50,873 nt of DNA from Pseudomonadota bacterium (lineage in GTDB: Bacteria > Pseudomonadota > Gammaproteobacteria > Burkholderiales > Chitinibacteraceae): positions 1-50,873 of the forward strand of contig JAPLQI010000036.1 in NCBI GenBank assembly GCA_026399755.1, in the 5' to 3' direction. A model generated the notes under the pieces. The model was given only the letters and a program-made list of their open reading frames with translations. It was not told where the DNA came from and searched no databases. Of this stretch, positions 8,277-17,428 are shown one piece after another. Position 1 is the first letter of the stretch, and each line of letters opens with the position of its first letter. A program made the translations under genes and the position numbers.

Positions 8277-9062
8277 TCACTCAAACGGCAAATCTAGCGA
8301 TAGCGAGATGAGGTTCGATTCGATCAGCTCATCCAGCAAGAAAGTAAAATCTGCTGCCGCGCCAGAAGTGGGGGCGAAGTCGAAGATGTTTGCGCCGCTG
8401 CCCACAGCAGCAGAGAGCGCTTCTTGCTCCCTGATCCGCGTTTTAAGCACTTCACCAGGGAAGTTTTTAATTAGCTGGCCTGCTACGGTTTCGGCGGTGA
8501 TTTGCCCCGGTGTGTAGCGGTTAATCAGAAAGCGTCTTGGTTTTCTGGCTTGAAACTTCTCTAGCCCTTTAAGGGTTTGCGCGAGTTGCACTGCACCGTT
8601 TAGGGCCAAATATTCGGCAGCAACGGGGGCCAGAATGATGTCGGCGGCAAACATGGCCGAAAAGGACAGCACACCCAGCGTAGGGGTGCAGTCGATAATG
8701 ATGGGCAGGCCATAGCCCGAGAGCATTTCTGCAGTCAATGCCAGCTTCAAGCGCCAGACGTGATCTTTATGGCGTGTAAGCTGCGCGTCTACTTTTCCTA
8801 GCTCTAAATGTGATGGCACAAAATTGATGCCATCATCTCTTGTAATAATTAAATCAGATAGTGTGCTTGCGCCCTGAAAAAAGCGATAAATGCTTTGGCT
8901 GCTTTTGGGCTTGATACCGTAGAGAGAGGTGAGGTGGGCTTGCGGGTCTAGGTCAATCACGAGCGGCTCTACGCCATTTTTGGCGATGGCGGCGGCAAGG
9001 TTGGCACTGACTGTGGTTTTGCCTACGCCACCTTTCTGATTAAAAACAACAATAACCGTCAT
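8277..9062 (-). CDS. ParA/Soj-family ATPase, orphan
   Basis: A 261-residue P-loop ATPase of the ParA/MinD group with a deviant Walker A KGGVGKTT (residues 10-17), the DLDPQAH A' motif near 40 and a Walker B-like IIIDCTPTLG. Such proteins position DNA or protein cargo in the cell. No parB follows and the neighbours are unrelated, so it is not the chromosomal parAB pair. Likely roles are chemoreceptor or other cargo positioning, or a relic of a plasmid or phage system. RFLINRYTPGQITAETV is the usual nucleotide-sandwich region. Confidence 0.88.
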   Translation of the reverse strand: MTVIVVFNQKGGVGKTTVSANLAAAIAKNGVEPLVIDLDPQAHLTSLYGIKPKSSQSIYRFFQGASTLSDLIITRDDGINFVPSHLELGKVDAQLTRHKDHVWRLKLALTAEMLSGYGLPIIIDCTPTLGVLSFSAMFAADIILAPVAAEYLALNGAVQLAQTLKGLEKFQARKPRRFLINRYTPGQITAETVAGQLIKNFPGEVLKTRIREQEALSAAVGSGANIFDFAPTSGAAADFTFLLDELIESNLISLSLDLPFE

Positions 9063-9483
9063 GGCCCCACCTAGGGTTGTGAGTTGAGGATTTTAGATTC
9101 AATGTTGCGGCTTGTTTTGCCCCAGCCGCTGTGATTCTAACTCGATTTGATGCTGCAATGCGGGGGCGATCCCTACTTAAAGGTGGGTTTTTATTCTTAC
9201 AAGGTTTGCTACTGGTCAGAGAGGTGGACCAAGCTTTGCCCTAGTATTGTTTTTTTGTGTCTAAACTCATTAAGTTGAGCGGTCTAGCTGCCTTAGCCGC
9301 GTTTTTTATGATTTGGAACAATATTCCTGCGGGGTGTGTGAAAGTTGCCGACCTAAAAGCGACGCAATGTTCTACATTGGCGGCCTTTACAGCACTCCGA
9401 CGTCATGTGCTGTATGCGATATACCTTTAAATTAAGTTTCTAAGTGGCAAGTTGTTGAGCTTGCTGCGCGTTGAGGATGAATA
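9063..9483. other. gene-poor stretch, 421 bp, between divergent parA-like gene and pta
   Basis: It must contain both divergent promoters. A short perfect palindrome CAATGT-tct-ACATTG lies at 9365-9379. A small open frame (9257-9430) is listed separately. I see no RNA gene. GCGG-t-CTA facing TAG-CCGC and followed by GTTTTTT (about 9279-9306) resembles a weak plus-strand terminator, but no certain gene precedes it. Confidence 0.4.
9257..9430 (+). CDS. possible small membrane-associated protein, 57 residues
   Basis: GTG at 9257 opens a 57-codon frame ending at TAA 9428-9430. The start is Lys-rich (SKLIKLSG), followed by a hydrophobic stretch (LAALAAFFMIWNNI) and two cysteines (AGC and QCS). That layout suits a small membrane or exported protein, but the bases before the start are a T run with no ribosome site and I recognise no family. 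It may be chance. Confidence 0.2.
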   Translation: MSKLIKLSGLAALAAFFMIWNNIPAGCVKVADLKATQCSTLAAFTALRRHVLYAIYL

Positions 9484-11529
9484 ATGCAAACCTTTTTTGT
9501 GGCACCAACCCGACAAAACGTCGGCCTTACTTCGGTTTCTTTAGGCGTGGTTCGCGCTTTACAGCATCAAGGTTTGAAAGTGGGCTTTGTAAAGCCGGTT
9601 TCACAAGAAACACAGGGCGTTGAACGCTCCTCCCATTTCGCTTCACAAATTTGCCAGATTGAATGTCCAAAATCATTATCGATTGAACACGTCCATGCGC
9701 GTGTGTCTGCGGGCAAAAATGATGAGTTATTAGAAGATATTGTGAGCCTTTGTATGGGCTCGGCTCAAGATATTGATGTGTTGGTTGTAGAGGGCATGCA
9801 TCTAGACCCAAGCAGTGCCTTTGTGGCCCGCTTAAATATTGAAGTGGCGCGTAGCTTGCAAGCGGAAGTGATTCTGGTAGCGAACGCTCGCGCCGTGGGC
9901 GCTGTTGCAGAAGCACGCCTTGCTGCAAGCCAGTTGAAAAATGAAGGCTGCCAAGTGGCTGGTGTTATTTTCAATAAGGCTGGCCCACAGTTTGATGCGG
10001 CCTCGGTGCAATACGAGCTCGATGGTATTGCGCTCTGGGGCGTGATTAAATTTGAGGCGGCGCTGCTTGCGCCACGCACCTTGGATATCGCGCGTCATCT
10101 GAATGCAGATGTATTGATCGAAGGGGATATTGCCAATCGCCGTGTATTAGAAACCGTGATTGCCGCTCGTTCGGTGTCTGAAGTGATTGAGCGTTTGAAA
10201 GCGGGTGCCTTGGTGGTGAGTGCGGGGGACCGAGATGATGTGATGCTGGCAACAGCATTGGCGGCCAGTCAAGGCGTGCAATTGGCGGGCTTGCTGCTTA
10301 CACATTCTAGTAAGCCCGATGAGCGTATTTTGGATTTGGCTCGACAGGCGCTCACCAGCGGGATTCCGGTGCTCCGTACCGATAGCGATAGTTTTAATAC
10401 TGCGATTCGTATTACTCAATTGCCGCCTGCCGTTGCAGAAGACGATTGCGAGCGGATGAATCAGGTATTGGATGCGGTGGCTGAGCAAATTGATATGGCA
10501 ATGTTGATGAATGCGGTGCAAGTGCCGCCATCGACTCGCATGTCACCGCCTTCATTCCGTTATCAGCTTATTCAGAAAGCACGCTCCATTCGCAAAACCG
10601 TGGTCTTGCCCGAGGGTGAAGAGCCGCGCACCATTCGTGCTGCCATTATTTGCGAAGAAAAAGGCATTGCGCATTGTGTGTTGCTGGGTAAACGCGCCAC
10701 GATTGAAGCTACTGCAGCCGCACAGGGTGTGAGCTTGCCAGCGAGCCTTGAGATTTTGGATCCCGATGTTATTCGCACTGAATATGTTGATGCGATGGTT
10801 GAATTGCGTAAGAGCAAAGGCTTAACTCAGGGCCAAGCTTTACAGCAGCTAGAAGACACCGTGGTGTTGGGAACAATGATGCTGGCGGTTGATCGCGTGG
10901 ATGGCCTTGTCTCTGGCGCGATTCATACTACAGCTAGCACCGTGCGCCCTGCATTGCAGCTGATCAAAACAGCGCCAGGCTCGTCGATTGTGTCATCAGT
11001 CTTCTTTATGTTGATGCCAGAGCAAGTCTTGGTTTATGGCGATTGCGCAATTAATCCTAATCCTACTGCCGAGCAGCTGGCTGAAATCGCTAAGCAAAGT
11101 AGCGATAGCGCCCGTGCTTTTGGGGTGGATCCTAAGGTGGCGATGATTAGCTACAGCACCGGCATTTCTGGCGCAGGTGTTGAAGTCGACAAAGTGCGCG
11201 CCGCCACTGAGCTAGCACGTAGCCGTTATCCTGATTTGGTCTTGGATGGCCCGCTCCAATATGACGCTGCATCGGTATCCGAAGTGGCCGCACAAAAAGC
11301 GCCAAGTAGCGCGGTAGCGGGTAAGGCGACGGTATTTGTGTTCCCAGACCTGAATACCGGCAATACCACTTACAAAGCCGTACAGCGTAGCGCCCATGTG
11401 GTCAGCGTTGGCCCTATGTTGCAAGGCTTGCGTAAACCTGTGAATGATTTGTCGCGCGGTGCTCTGGTGGACGATATTGTCTTTACCATCGCGCTAACCG
11501 TTATTCAGGCGCAGGATTTAGCGGCGTAA
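9484..11529 (+). CDS. pta: phosphate acetyltransferase, long multidomain form
   Basis: It interconverts acetyl-CoA and acetyl phosphate, the second step of acetate formation with AckA (not in the window). The 681-residue protein has the long proteobacterial layout: an N-terminal P-loop-like CobB/BioD-type domain starting MQTFFVAPTRQNVGLTSVS, a DRTGG domain around 215-330 and the catalytic PTA domain from about 360 (KTVVLPEGEEPRTIRAA) to the end, including SGAIHTTASTVRPALQ and the terminal GPMLQGLRKPVNDLSRGA. GAGGATGA lies just before the ATG. A strong terminator follows, so it is monocistronic. Confidence 0.96.
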   Translation: MQTFFVAPTRQNVGLTSVSLGVVRALQHQGLKVGFVKPVSQETQGVERSSHFASQICQIECPKSLSIEHVHARVSAGKNDELLEDIVSLCMGSAQDIDVLVVEGMHLDPSSAFVARLNIEVARSLQAEVILVANARAVGAVAEARLAASQLKNEGCQVAGVIFNKAGPQFDAASVQYELDGIALWGVIKFEAALLAPRTLDIARHLNADVLIEGDIANRRVLETVIAARSVSEVIERLKAGALVVSAGDRDDVMLATALAASQGVQLAGLLLTHSSKPDERILDLARQALTSGIPVLRTDSDSFNTAIRITQLPPAVAEDDCERMNQVLDAVAEQIDMAMLMNAVQVPPSTRMSPPSFRYQLIQKARSIRKTVVLPEGEEPRTIRAAIICEEKGIAHCVLLGKRATIEATAAAQGVSLPASLEILDPDVIRTEYVDAMVELRKSKGLTQGQALQQLEDTVVLGTMMLAVDRVDGLVSGAIHTTASTVRPALQLIKTAPGSSIVSSVFFMLMPEQVLVYGDCAINPNPTAEQLAEIAKQSSDSARAFGVDPKVAMISYSTGISGAGVEVDKVRAATELARSRYPDLVLDGPLQYDAASVSEVAAQKAPSSAVAGKATVFVFPDLNTGNTTYKAVQRSAHVVSVGPMLQGLRKPVNDLSRGALVDDIVFTIALTVIQAQDLAA

Positions 11530-11541
11530 TTGCATTTTTTC

Positions 11542-11573
11542 AAAAAAACCGAGCTTTTGCTCGGTTTTTTTTT
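11542..11573 (+). terminator. intrinsic terminator of pta
   Basis: ACCGAGC and GCTCGGT pair around TTTT, extended by an A run before and a T run after (11565-11573), 12 nt past the pta stop. Confidence 0.93.
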
Positions 11574-11864
11574 GGTCTAAATAGAGGGCGCTTACTTAGC
11601 CTCCCTAACAACTTATTGTATCGCTGGGTGAGTCAGAATTTATAGGGGACACAAGGACTTGTGCTCCCTGTATCAAATCACCCCTAGGTCTTGCAGGGGA
11701 CTGTATTCTCTTTTTTAGATTTATTTGAACTGCTTGCATGTGATCAAGTCAGAACCTTGAATTTCAACAAAAGAAGATAAATGTAATCTACTTAAAAGTA
11801 GAATGTATACGCTAGAAAGATTCGTTCCTTATGTACTTCAATAAAAAAAGCTGGAGACGCCAAT
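11574..11864. other. gene-free leader region of amn with a near-palindrome
   Basis: With the preceding pta terminator this makes a 335-bp stretch without genes. GGGACACAAG (11646-11655) faces CTTGTGCTCCC (11658-11668), a near-perfect palindrome about 200 nt before amn that could be an operator. No known riboswitch pattern is apparent. Confidence 0.35.
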
Positions 11865-13360
11865 ATGAGCCGTCGACGTATGCCTTACCTACCTGAATTT
11901 ATTGCCCCGACCCGTCATACAGATCCACTTGATGCCCTTGCGCAGGTGCGCTTAATTTATGAAAGCAGCGTGGCGCATTTGCGCGATGCCATGCAGCGCT
12001 TTGTGGCTGGCGAAGTCTTGCCCGGCCATGTTCGCGCCTATTATCCTTTTGTAAGAATTCAAACCGATACCGTTGCAAGGCTCACCAATGAAAGTGCGCA
12101 TCTAAGCTATGGCTTTGTGGCGGGGCCGGGTAGCTTTGAAACCACCTTAACCCGCCCCGATCTTTACGATCGATATTATCTTGAGCAATTTACTCTGCTC
12201 TTACAAAGCCATCAGAATGAGCTGGAAGTCGGAGTAAGCACCCAGCCTATGCCGGTGCATTTTTCCTTTGCCGAGCACGATCATATTGAAGGCACGCTCA
12301 CGGCCGAGCGCCGCCAGCTGATGCGCGATATGTTTGATTTGCCGGATTTGTCCGCAATGGATGATGGCATTGCCAACGGCACTTACGAGCCTAAACCGGG
12401 CGAGCCGGAACCACTGTCTTTGTTTACCGCAGCTACTCCCTGCACCGTTTGCGCCATTACACCGGAACTGTGCCCGAGCATTTTCAGAATTTTGTGCTGT
12501 TTACCAATTACCAGTTCTATATCGACGAATTCGTGCGCCTTGGGCATGAAAGTATGGAAGACCCGAATAGCGAATATATCGCCTTTGTAGAGCCAGGTAA
12601 TGTCATCACTCGCCGCGTTGGTCTGAGTGCCGAGGCCATCGATGCGCTGGGTGCAGCGCCACCGCGCCTGCCGCAAATGCCTGCTTACCATTTGATCCGT
12701 GCAGATAACGCGGGGATCAGCATGGTGAATATCGGCGTAGGCCCCGCCAATGCCAAAACCATTACCGACCATATCGCCGTGTTGCGCCCTCATGCGTGGA
12801 TTATGCTGGGCCATTGCGCGGGCCTGCGTAATTCGCAGCAAATGGGTGATTATGTTTTGGCGCACGGCTATGTGCGTGAAGATCATGTGCTCGACGAAGA
12901 TTTACCACTCTGGGTGCCGGTGCCTGCCTTGGCAGAAATCCAGCTCGCACTGGAGGCCGCCGTATCGCAAATCACCGAAATGAAAGGGGCCGAACTCAAA
13001 CGCATTATGCGCACCGGTACCGTGGCAAGTACCGATAACCGCAATTGGGAGCTGCTTCCTGACAATCGCCCGCAAAGACGCTTCAGCCAAAGCCGTGCCA
13101 TCGCGCTAGATATGGAAAGCGCCACCATCGCCGCCAACGGCTTCAGATTCCGCGTGCCTTACGGAACGCTGCTCTGCGTGAGTGATAAACCCCTGCACGG
13201 CGAGATCAAACTCCCCGGCATGGCGAATCACTTCTACCGCGAGCGGGTTGATCAGCATTTACGGATTGGTATTCGAGCGATGGAGTTACTGCGCGATCAG
13301 GGTGAAGGGCAGTTGCATAGCCGTAAGTTAAGGAGTTTTGCTGAGGTGGCGTTTCAGTAG
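11865..13360 (+). pseudogene. amn: AMP nucleosidase gene disrupted by a frameshift
   Basis: Amn splits AMP into adenine and ribose 5-phosphate. Two frames together give a full-length protein. Codons from 11865 read the N-terminal domain as far as SLFTAA near 12433; homology then resumes one frame over as SLHRLRHYTGT and runs to 13360, including the catalytic block HGEIKLPG and ALDMESATIAA. By comparison with E. coli Amn (LFTAxRVDYSL) about ten bases are missing at the junction, removing Arg-Val-Asp and shifting the frame. The N-terminal half alone stops at 12590. GGAGA precedes the start. A sequencing error is less likely than for a single-base indel but cannot be excluded. Confidence 0.85.
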
Positions 13361-13712
13361 GTGTTTTTGTAAGGAAAAAAATGTGTTGGGGCATTCGTAG
13401 GGCGGGTGCAACCCGCGAGCAGTGCTGAAAAGTACGCGGGTTGCACCCGCCCTACGATGATTCAATGCTTGTAATTGCACGGTGTGCGCCATGCACAGCA
13501 AGTTAAGCTTTGTCATGGCGCAAGTTGGGGCTTCTGGAGTGTACTTACATAGGGTGCAAAACGCCTTAGGCGTTACGCACCGCAACAAGCCGGTGCGCAA
13601 GAAAAGCGACTTGCATACCCTATAAAAATTGGCTGTTTTTCTCCGTGAAACTCCGTACTCTCTGAGGCCGAAGTGGTTCAAGATTTGGGTTTTCCTTGCG
13701 TAACATCAGGCA
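13361..13712. repeat. intergenic inverted-repeat region between amn and phoH
   Basis: No gene is present. Three hairpins occur in series. The first is a perfect 23-bp inverted repeat, 13395-13417 against 13435-13457, with termini TCGTAGGGCGGGTGC. The second is GCGCCATG/CATGGCGC at 13486-13493 and 13514-13521. The third is a bulged stem 13553-13581 (GGTGC, AACGCC, GGCGTT, GCACC). A CTCCGTG/CTCTGAGG stretch near 13641-13667 resembles the segment at 8206-8250. The CGTAGGGCG termini match those of the repeat at 7993. Confidence 0.75.
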
Positions 13713-13742
13713 ATAAAAAAGGGTCTGCCAACGCAGACCCTT
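13713..13742 (-). terminator. intrinsic terminator of phoH
   Basis: AAGGGTCTGC and GCAGACCCTT form a perfect 10-bp stem with a 4-nt loop. On the minus strand it is followed by TTTTTTATTG, and it starts 23 nt beyond the phoH stop. Confidence 0.95.
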
Positions 13743-13764
13743 ATCCTTTCACCCCCCCAAAAAA

Positions 13765-15174
13765 CTACAAAGCCTCAGCCGCGTAATCCGCTAGTCTGGA
13801 TCGCTCGCCTCGGGTAAGTGTGATGTGGCCGGAGTGCTCCCACGTTTTAAAGCGATCGACCACATAAGTCAGCCCCGAGCTGCCTTCGGTAAGGTAGGGG
13901 GTGTCGATCTGGCTGATATTACCTAAGCACACCACCTTGGTGCCGGGGCCGGCGCGGGTGATGAGGGTTTTCATTTGCTTAGGTGTTAAGTTTTGCGCCT
14001 CGTCGATAATCAGAAATTTCTTGAGGAAGGTGCGGCCGCGCATAAAGTTTAGCGATTTTACTTTGATGCGTGAGCGAATTAAATCGCGTGTGGCGGCGCG
14101 GCCCCAGTCGCCGGCTTCGGCATCCGATTGGTTGAGCACATCCAGATTGTCTTCGAGTGCGCCCATCCACGGCATCATTTTCTCTTCTTCGGTGCCAGGC
14201 AGAAAGCCGATGTCTTCCCCGACCGGAACCGTGACGCGGGTCATGATGATTTCGCTGTAAATCTTGGATTCCAGCGTTTGCGCAAGGCTGGCCGCAAGCG
14301 TGAGCAGGGTTTTACCTGTACCCGCCTGCCCAAGGAGAGAGACAAAATCGACATCAGGGTTCATGAGTAGGTTGAGCGCGAAGTTTTGCTCGCGATTGCG
14401 GGCGACGATGCCCCAGATGGCATTTTTGTTGTGACTGTAGTCTTTTAGGCTTTCAATCAGCGCCGTTTTGCCTTCTATATTAATGACTCGGGCTGATAAA
14501 GGCGTGTCACCCGCCTGATAAAGCAGTTGGTTGACATATAGTTCGCTGCAATCTGGGCCTTTGATTTTCCAGTAGCTGCGGCCACCTTCTTGCCAGCTTT
14601 GCAGATCTTTACCGTTGCGCTCCCAAAACTTTTGGTTGATTTCGCGCATGCCGGTGTAAAGCAGATCGGTGTCTTCTAAAACTTTATCGTTAAAGTAGTC
14701 TTCCGCCGCCAAACCCATCGCTCGCGCTTTGATGCGCATATTGATGTCTTTGGAAACCAAGATCACTTGGCGGGTGGTGTGCATTTGTTGCAGGTGGTGA
14801 ACGACGCCCAGTATCTGGTTGTCGGCTTTGCCCATAGGGAGTTGGGCGGGTAGGACGCTGGTAATGGCTTCGGTTTGCATAAACAACCGGCCTAGCGCTT
14901 GGCCCTTGCTGGCGAGGTTGAGTAAAACACCGCCGTGCAGATCAAGCTCTTTGCCTGAAATCAGCTCTTCCAAAAATCGGCTGGCTTGCCGAGCATTGCG
15001 GGCGACTTCGGATGTGCCTTTCTTGTTGTTGTCGAGCTCTTCTAAAGTCATCATCGGTAGAAAGAGATCGTGCTCCTCAAATCGAAAGAGGGAGGTGGGG
15101 TCGTGCATTAAAACATTGGTATCCAGAACGAAGAGCTTGGTGATACTCGCGGCTTTTGTCTTGCGGCTTGCCAT
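13765..15174 (-). CDS. phoH: PhoH-family protein with N-terminal PIN domain (PhoH2 type)
   Basis: The 469-residue protein joins a PIN nuclease-like domain (FVLDTNVLMHDP near residue 15, LEELDNNKKG, the acidic DINMR region around 145) to a PhoH ATPase/helicase domain with Walker A GQAGTGKT and Walker B FLIIDEAQN. PhoH2 proteins of this build are described as RNA helicase/RNases, so RNA turnover is the likely role. The exact substrate is unknown. GGAGT lies upstream of the ATG. It follows bcp on the same strand with a 93-nt gap and ends in a strong terminator. Confidence 0.92.
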   Translation of the reverse strand: MASRKTKAASITKLFVLDTNVLMHDPTSLFRFEEHDLFLPMMTLEELDNNKKGTSEVARNARQASRFLEELISGKELDLHGGVLLNLASKGQALGRLFMQTEAITSVLPAQLPMGKADNQILGVVHHLQQMHTTRQVILVSKDINMRIKARAMGLAAEDYFNDKVLEDTDLLYTGMREINQKFWERNGKDLQSWQEGGRSYWKIKGPDCSELYVNQLLYQAGDTPLSARVINIEGKTALIESLKDYSHNKNAIWGIVARNREQNFALNLLMNPDVDFVSLLGQAGTGKTLLTLAASLAQTLESKIYSEIIMTRVTVPVGEDIGFLPGTEEEKMMPWMGALEDNLDVLNQSDAEAGDWGRAATRDLIRSRIKVKSLNFMRGRTFLKKFLIIDEAQNLTPKQMKTLITRAGPGTKVVCLGNISQIDTPYLTEGSSGLTYVVDRFKTWEHSGHITLTRGERSRLADYAAEAL

Positions 15175-15267
15175 GATGTAACTCCTAGAACGGAAAAAGA
15201 TGGGCTTGGGGTGAGTGCGCCGTATAAATGCTGAGGTTTATTGAGGCGGCTCACCCTGCATTGCAAC

Positions 15268-15723
15268 TTACAACGTTTTTACAAACTCCAGCACTTCTAC
15301 GACATGGCCCGGCACTTTAACGCCGCGCCATTCTTTCGCGATTTCTCCCTCCTTATTGATCACAAAGGTGCTGCGCTCAATACCTCTTACATCCTTACCA
15401 TACATCTTCTTTTGCTTCATGACATCAAAAGCAAGGCAAGCTGTCTCTTCCGGGTCAGAAACTAGCTCGAAAGGGTATTCTTGTTTGGCTTTGAAGTTTT
15501 CATGGCTTTTAAGACTGTCTCTGGAAATACCGAAAACGGTGCATTGGGCAGCAAGGAATTCGGCATGATGATCGCGAAAATCACCGCCTTCTGTGGTGCA
15601 ACCGGGGGTGCTGTCCTTGGGGTAGAAGTAGAGCACAAAGGCTCGGCCTTTCAGTGCGGTGGTATCAAAGTGCAGATTGGATGTGGTGGCGAGGTTTAAT
15701 TCTGGACAAAGCTTGTTGTGCAT
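15268..15723 (-). CDS. bcp: thiol peroxidase Bcp/PrxQ-type peroxiredoxin
   Basis: A 151-residue peroxiredoxin that reduces hydroperoxides with thiols. The peroxidatic cysteine is Cys42 in DSTPGCTTEG, with Thr39 and the later Arg (RGIERSTFVI) completing the active site. Many Bcp/PrxQ enzymes have a resolving cysteine five residues on; here that position is Gly47. Other cysteines (Cys6, and those in AAQC and ETAC) remain, so it may act as a 1-Cys enzyme or use an atypical partner. The start is ATG 15723, with GGAG about 9 nt upstream. It probably shares a transcript with phoH. Confidence 0.93.
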   Translation of the reverse strand: MHNKLCPELNLATTSNLHFDTTALKGRAFVLYFYPKDSTPGCTTEGGDFRDHHAEFLAAQCTVFGISRDSLKSHENFKAKQEYPFELVSDPEETACLAFDVMKQKKMYGKDVRGIERSTFVINKEGEIAKEWRGVKVPGHVVEVLEFVKTL

Positions 15724-15816
15724 CAAGAGAATCTCCGTGGTTGTGATGATTATAGATGCGTGGCAGATGAGCCGCAGCTACAATAGCGCTAAATATGTGA
15801 TAGGGATGTGACAGTA

Positions 15817-16392
15817 ATGAGTATCAAATCTGATAAGTGGATTCGCCGTATGGCCAGTGAACACGGCATGATCGAGCCGTTTGTGCCCGGCCAAGTCAAG
15901 GAGGTAAATGGCGAACGTATTGTTTCTTATGGTACTTCTAGCTACGGCTACGATATTCGCTGTGCCGACGAGTTTAAAGTTTTTACCAATATTAACTCGA
16001 CGATTGTTGACCCAAAAAACTTTGATGAAGGCAGCTTTGTGAATGTTTCTGGTAAGGGATATTGCATTATCCCGCCAAATTCTTTCGCATTGGCGCGTAC
16101 TGTGGAATATTTCCGTATTCCGCGTAATGCCTTGACGGTGTGTTTGGGTAAATCGACTTACGCGCGTTGCGGCATTATTGTGAATGTCACCCCGTTTGAA
16201 CCTGAGTGGGAAGGCTATGTGACGCTGGAGTTTTCTAACACCACGCCGCTACCTGCAAAAATTTACGCCAACGAAGGCGTAGCGCAGGTCTTGTTCTTTG
16301 AGGCCGATGCGGATGATGTCTGCGAAACATCCTACCGCGATCGCGGTGGCAAGTATCAAGGCCAAAGTGGCGTAACACTGCCTAAGACCTAA
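15817..16392 (+). CDS. dcd: dCTP deaminase
   Basis: It deaminates dCTP to dUTP, feeding dTMP synthesis through Dut. The 191-residue protein matches Dcd throughout: [13 protein letters not shown] at the start, [15 protein letters not shown], the [32 protein letters not shown] active-site region and the terminal SGVTLPKT. I start at ATG 15817; a GTG nine bases upstream is in frame but less typical. It is divergent from bcp and followed by a strong terminator. Confidence 0.96.
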   Translation: MSIKSDKWIRRMASEHGMIEPFVPGQVKEVNGERIVSYGTSSYGYDIRCADEFKVFTNINSTIVDPKNFDEGSFVNVSGKGYCIIPPNSFALARTVEYFRIPRNALTVCLGKSTYARCGIIVNVTPFEPEWEGYVTLEFSNTTPLPAKIYANEGVAQVLFFEADADDVCETSYRDRGGKYQGQSGVTLPKT

Positions 16393-16411
16393 GCTTTATA
16401 TTTCTTTTCTG

Positions 16412-16441
16412 CAGGCCCGTATCCGTACGGGCCTGTTTTTT
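16412..16441 (+). terminator. intrinsic terminator of dcd
   Basis: CAGGCCCGTA and TACGGGCCTG form a perfect 10-bp stem with a 4-nt loop, followed by six Ts. Confidence 0.95.
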
Positions 16442-16464
16442 GATTAATACCCCAAGGATTGCCG

Positions 16465-17308
16465 ATGACCCCGCTTATTTCTGCTTCGCAATTACAAGAA
16501 CAGCTGGCTGATGTGCTGCTGATCGATTGCCGCCATGATTTGGCTAATCCGCAGGCGGGGCGATTGGCCTATGCAGAAGGCCATTTGCCGGGCGCGCATT
16601 TCTTGCCTCTGGACGATGATCTTTCTGGCTTTAAAACAGGGACGAATGGCCGTCATCCTTTGCCTGATCCGCAAGTTTTGGCGGATAAGCTTGGCGGATA
16701 AGCTGGCGAGTCTTGGAGTAAGTCGTAATCGCCACGTGGTGGCTTACGATGCGCAGGGTGGGATGTACGCAGCCAGATTGTGGTGGCTGCTGCGCTGGCT
16801 GGGGCACGATCAGGTGCAGGTTTTGGATGGTGGGATGGCGGCCTGGCAGGGCGGGGTGGTTAAAGACTTACCCGTGCCAGTTGCTGCCAAATGGGTTCCG
16901 GAACTGCGCCCTGAGTTAAAGGTGGATGTGAAAGAGGTACTGGAAAACATCCAAAGTGCCATTTTTACCGTGGTGGACGCGCGTTCACCTGCCCGCTTTA
17001 TGGGAGAGGGCGAAACGCTGGATCCGGTAGCTGGGCATATCCTCGGTGCCATTAACCGTTTCTTTCAAAATAATTTACAGGAAGACGGCCGCTTTAAACC
17101 GGCCGAAGTACTTAAGGCTGAATGGCTGGTGGTGCTGGCAGGAGTCGAGGCGGGCCAAACAGTGCAGCAATGTGGCTCTGGTGTGACCGCCTGCCACAAT
17201 TTACTGGCGCTAGAAGTGGCAGGCTTAGCTGGGGCAAGGCTCTATGCAGGCTCTTGGAGTGAGTGGTGCGCAGATGCGGCCAGACCCGTGGTTAGATATC
17301 TTGGCTAA
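16465..17308 (+). pseudogene. rhodanese-type (3-mercaptopyruvate) sulfurtransferase, frameshifted
   Basis: Two rhodanese domains are encoded in two frames. The first runs from ATG 16465 (AAGGA upstream) to a stop at about 16701. Homology continues one frame over from DKLASLGVSRNRHVVAYD to 17308. The second domain keeps the CGSGVTA active-site loop typical of 3-mercaptopyruvate sulfurtransferases. The break is a perfect 13-bp tandem duplication at 16678-16703; deleting one copy restores a continuous frame of about 277 residues. As read, the product stops inside the first domain and lacks the catalytic cysteine. Reversion by slippage is possible. Confidence 0.88.
16678..16703 (+). repeat. 13-bp perfect tandem duplication breaking the sulfurtransferase frame
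   Basis: TTGGCGGATAAGC occurs twice head to tail (16678-16690 and 16691-16703). Thirteen is not a multiple of three, so the second copy shifts the frame. Confidence 0.97.
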
Positions 17309-17337
17309 CGCTTAGCACAAGACAAGTTAGTGAACAG

Positions 17338-17368
17338 CCCGCTTGGTAAAAACACCTGCGGGTTTTTT
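17338..17368 (+). terminator. intrinsic terminator after the sulfurtransferase gene
   Basis: CCCGC pairs with GCGGG and GGT with ACC within the loop. Six Ts follow. It starts 30 nt after the stop at 17308. Confidence 0.75.
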
Positions 17369-17428
17369 CTTGCCGTATTTTATATAAAAATATATTATGT
17401 ATTTATATATTTCAAAAGGAAGAATAAA

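Noticed and set aside
8308-8517. Plus-strand frame inside the ParA gene
   Set aside because: Shadow of the ParA coding strand; Ser/Ala-rich as expected from antisense of a real gene.
11641-11700. Possible riboswitch before amn
   Set aside because: Only a short palindrome is visible; no conserved aptamer pattern that I recognise.
13553-13581. Hairpin considered as amn terminator
   Set aside because: About 190 nt beyond the amn stop, bulged, and without a T run; classed with the repeats instead.
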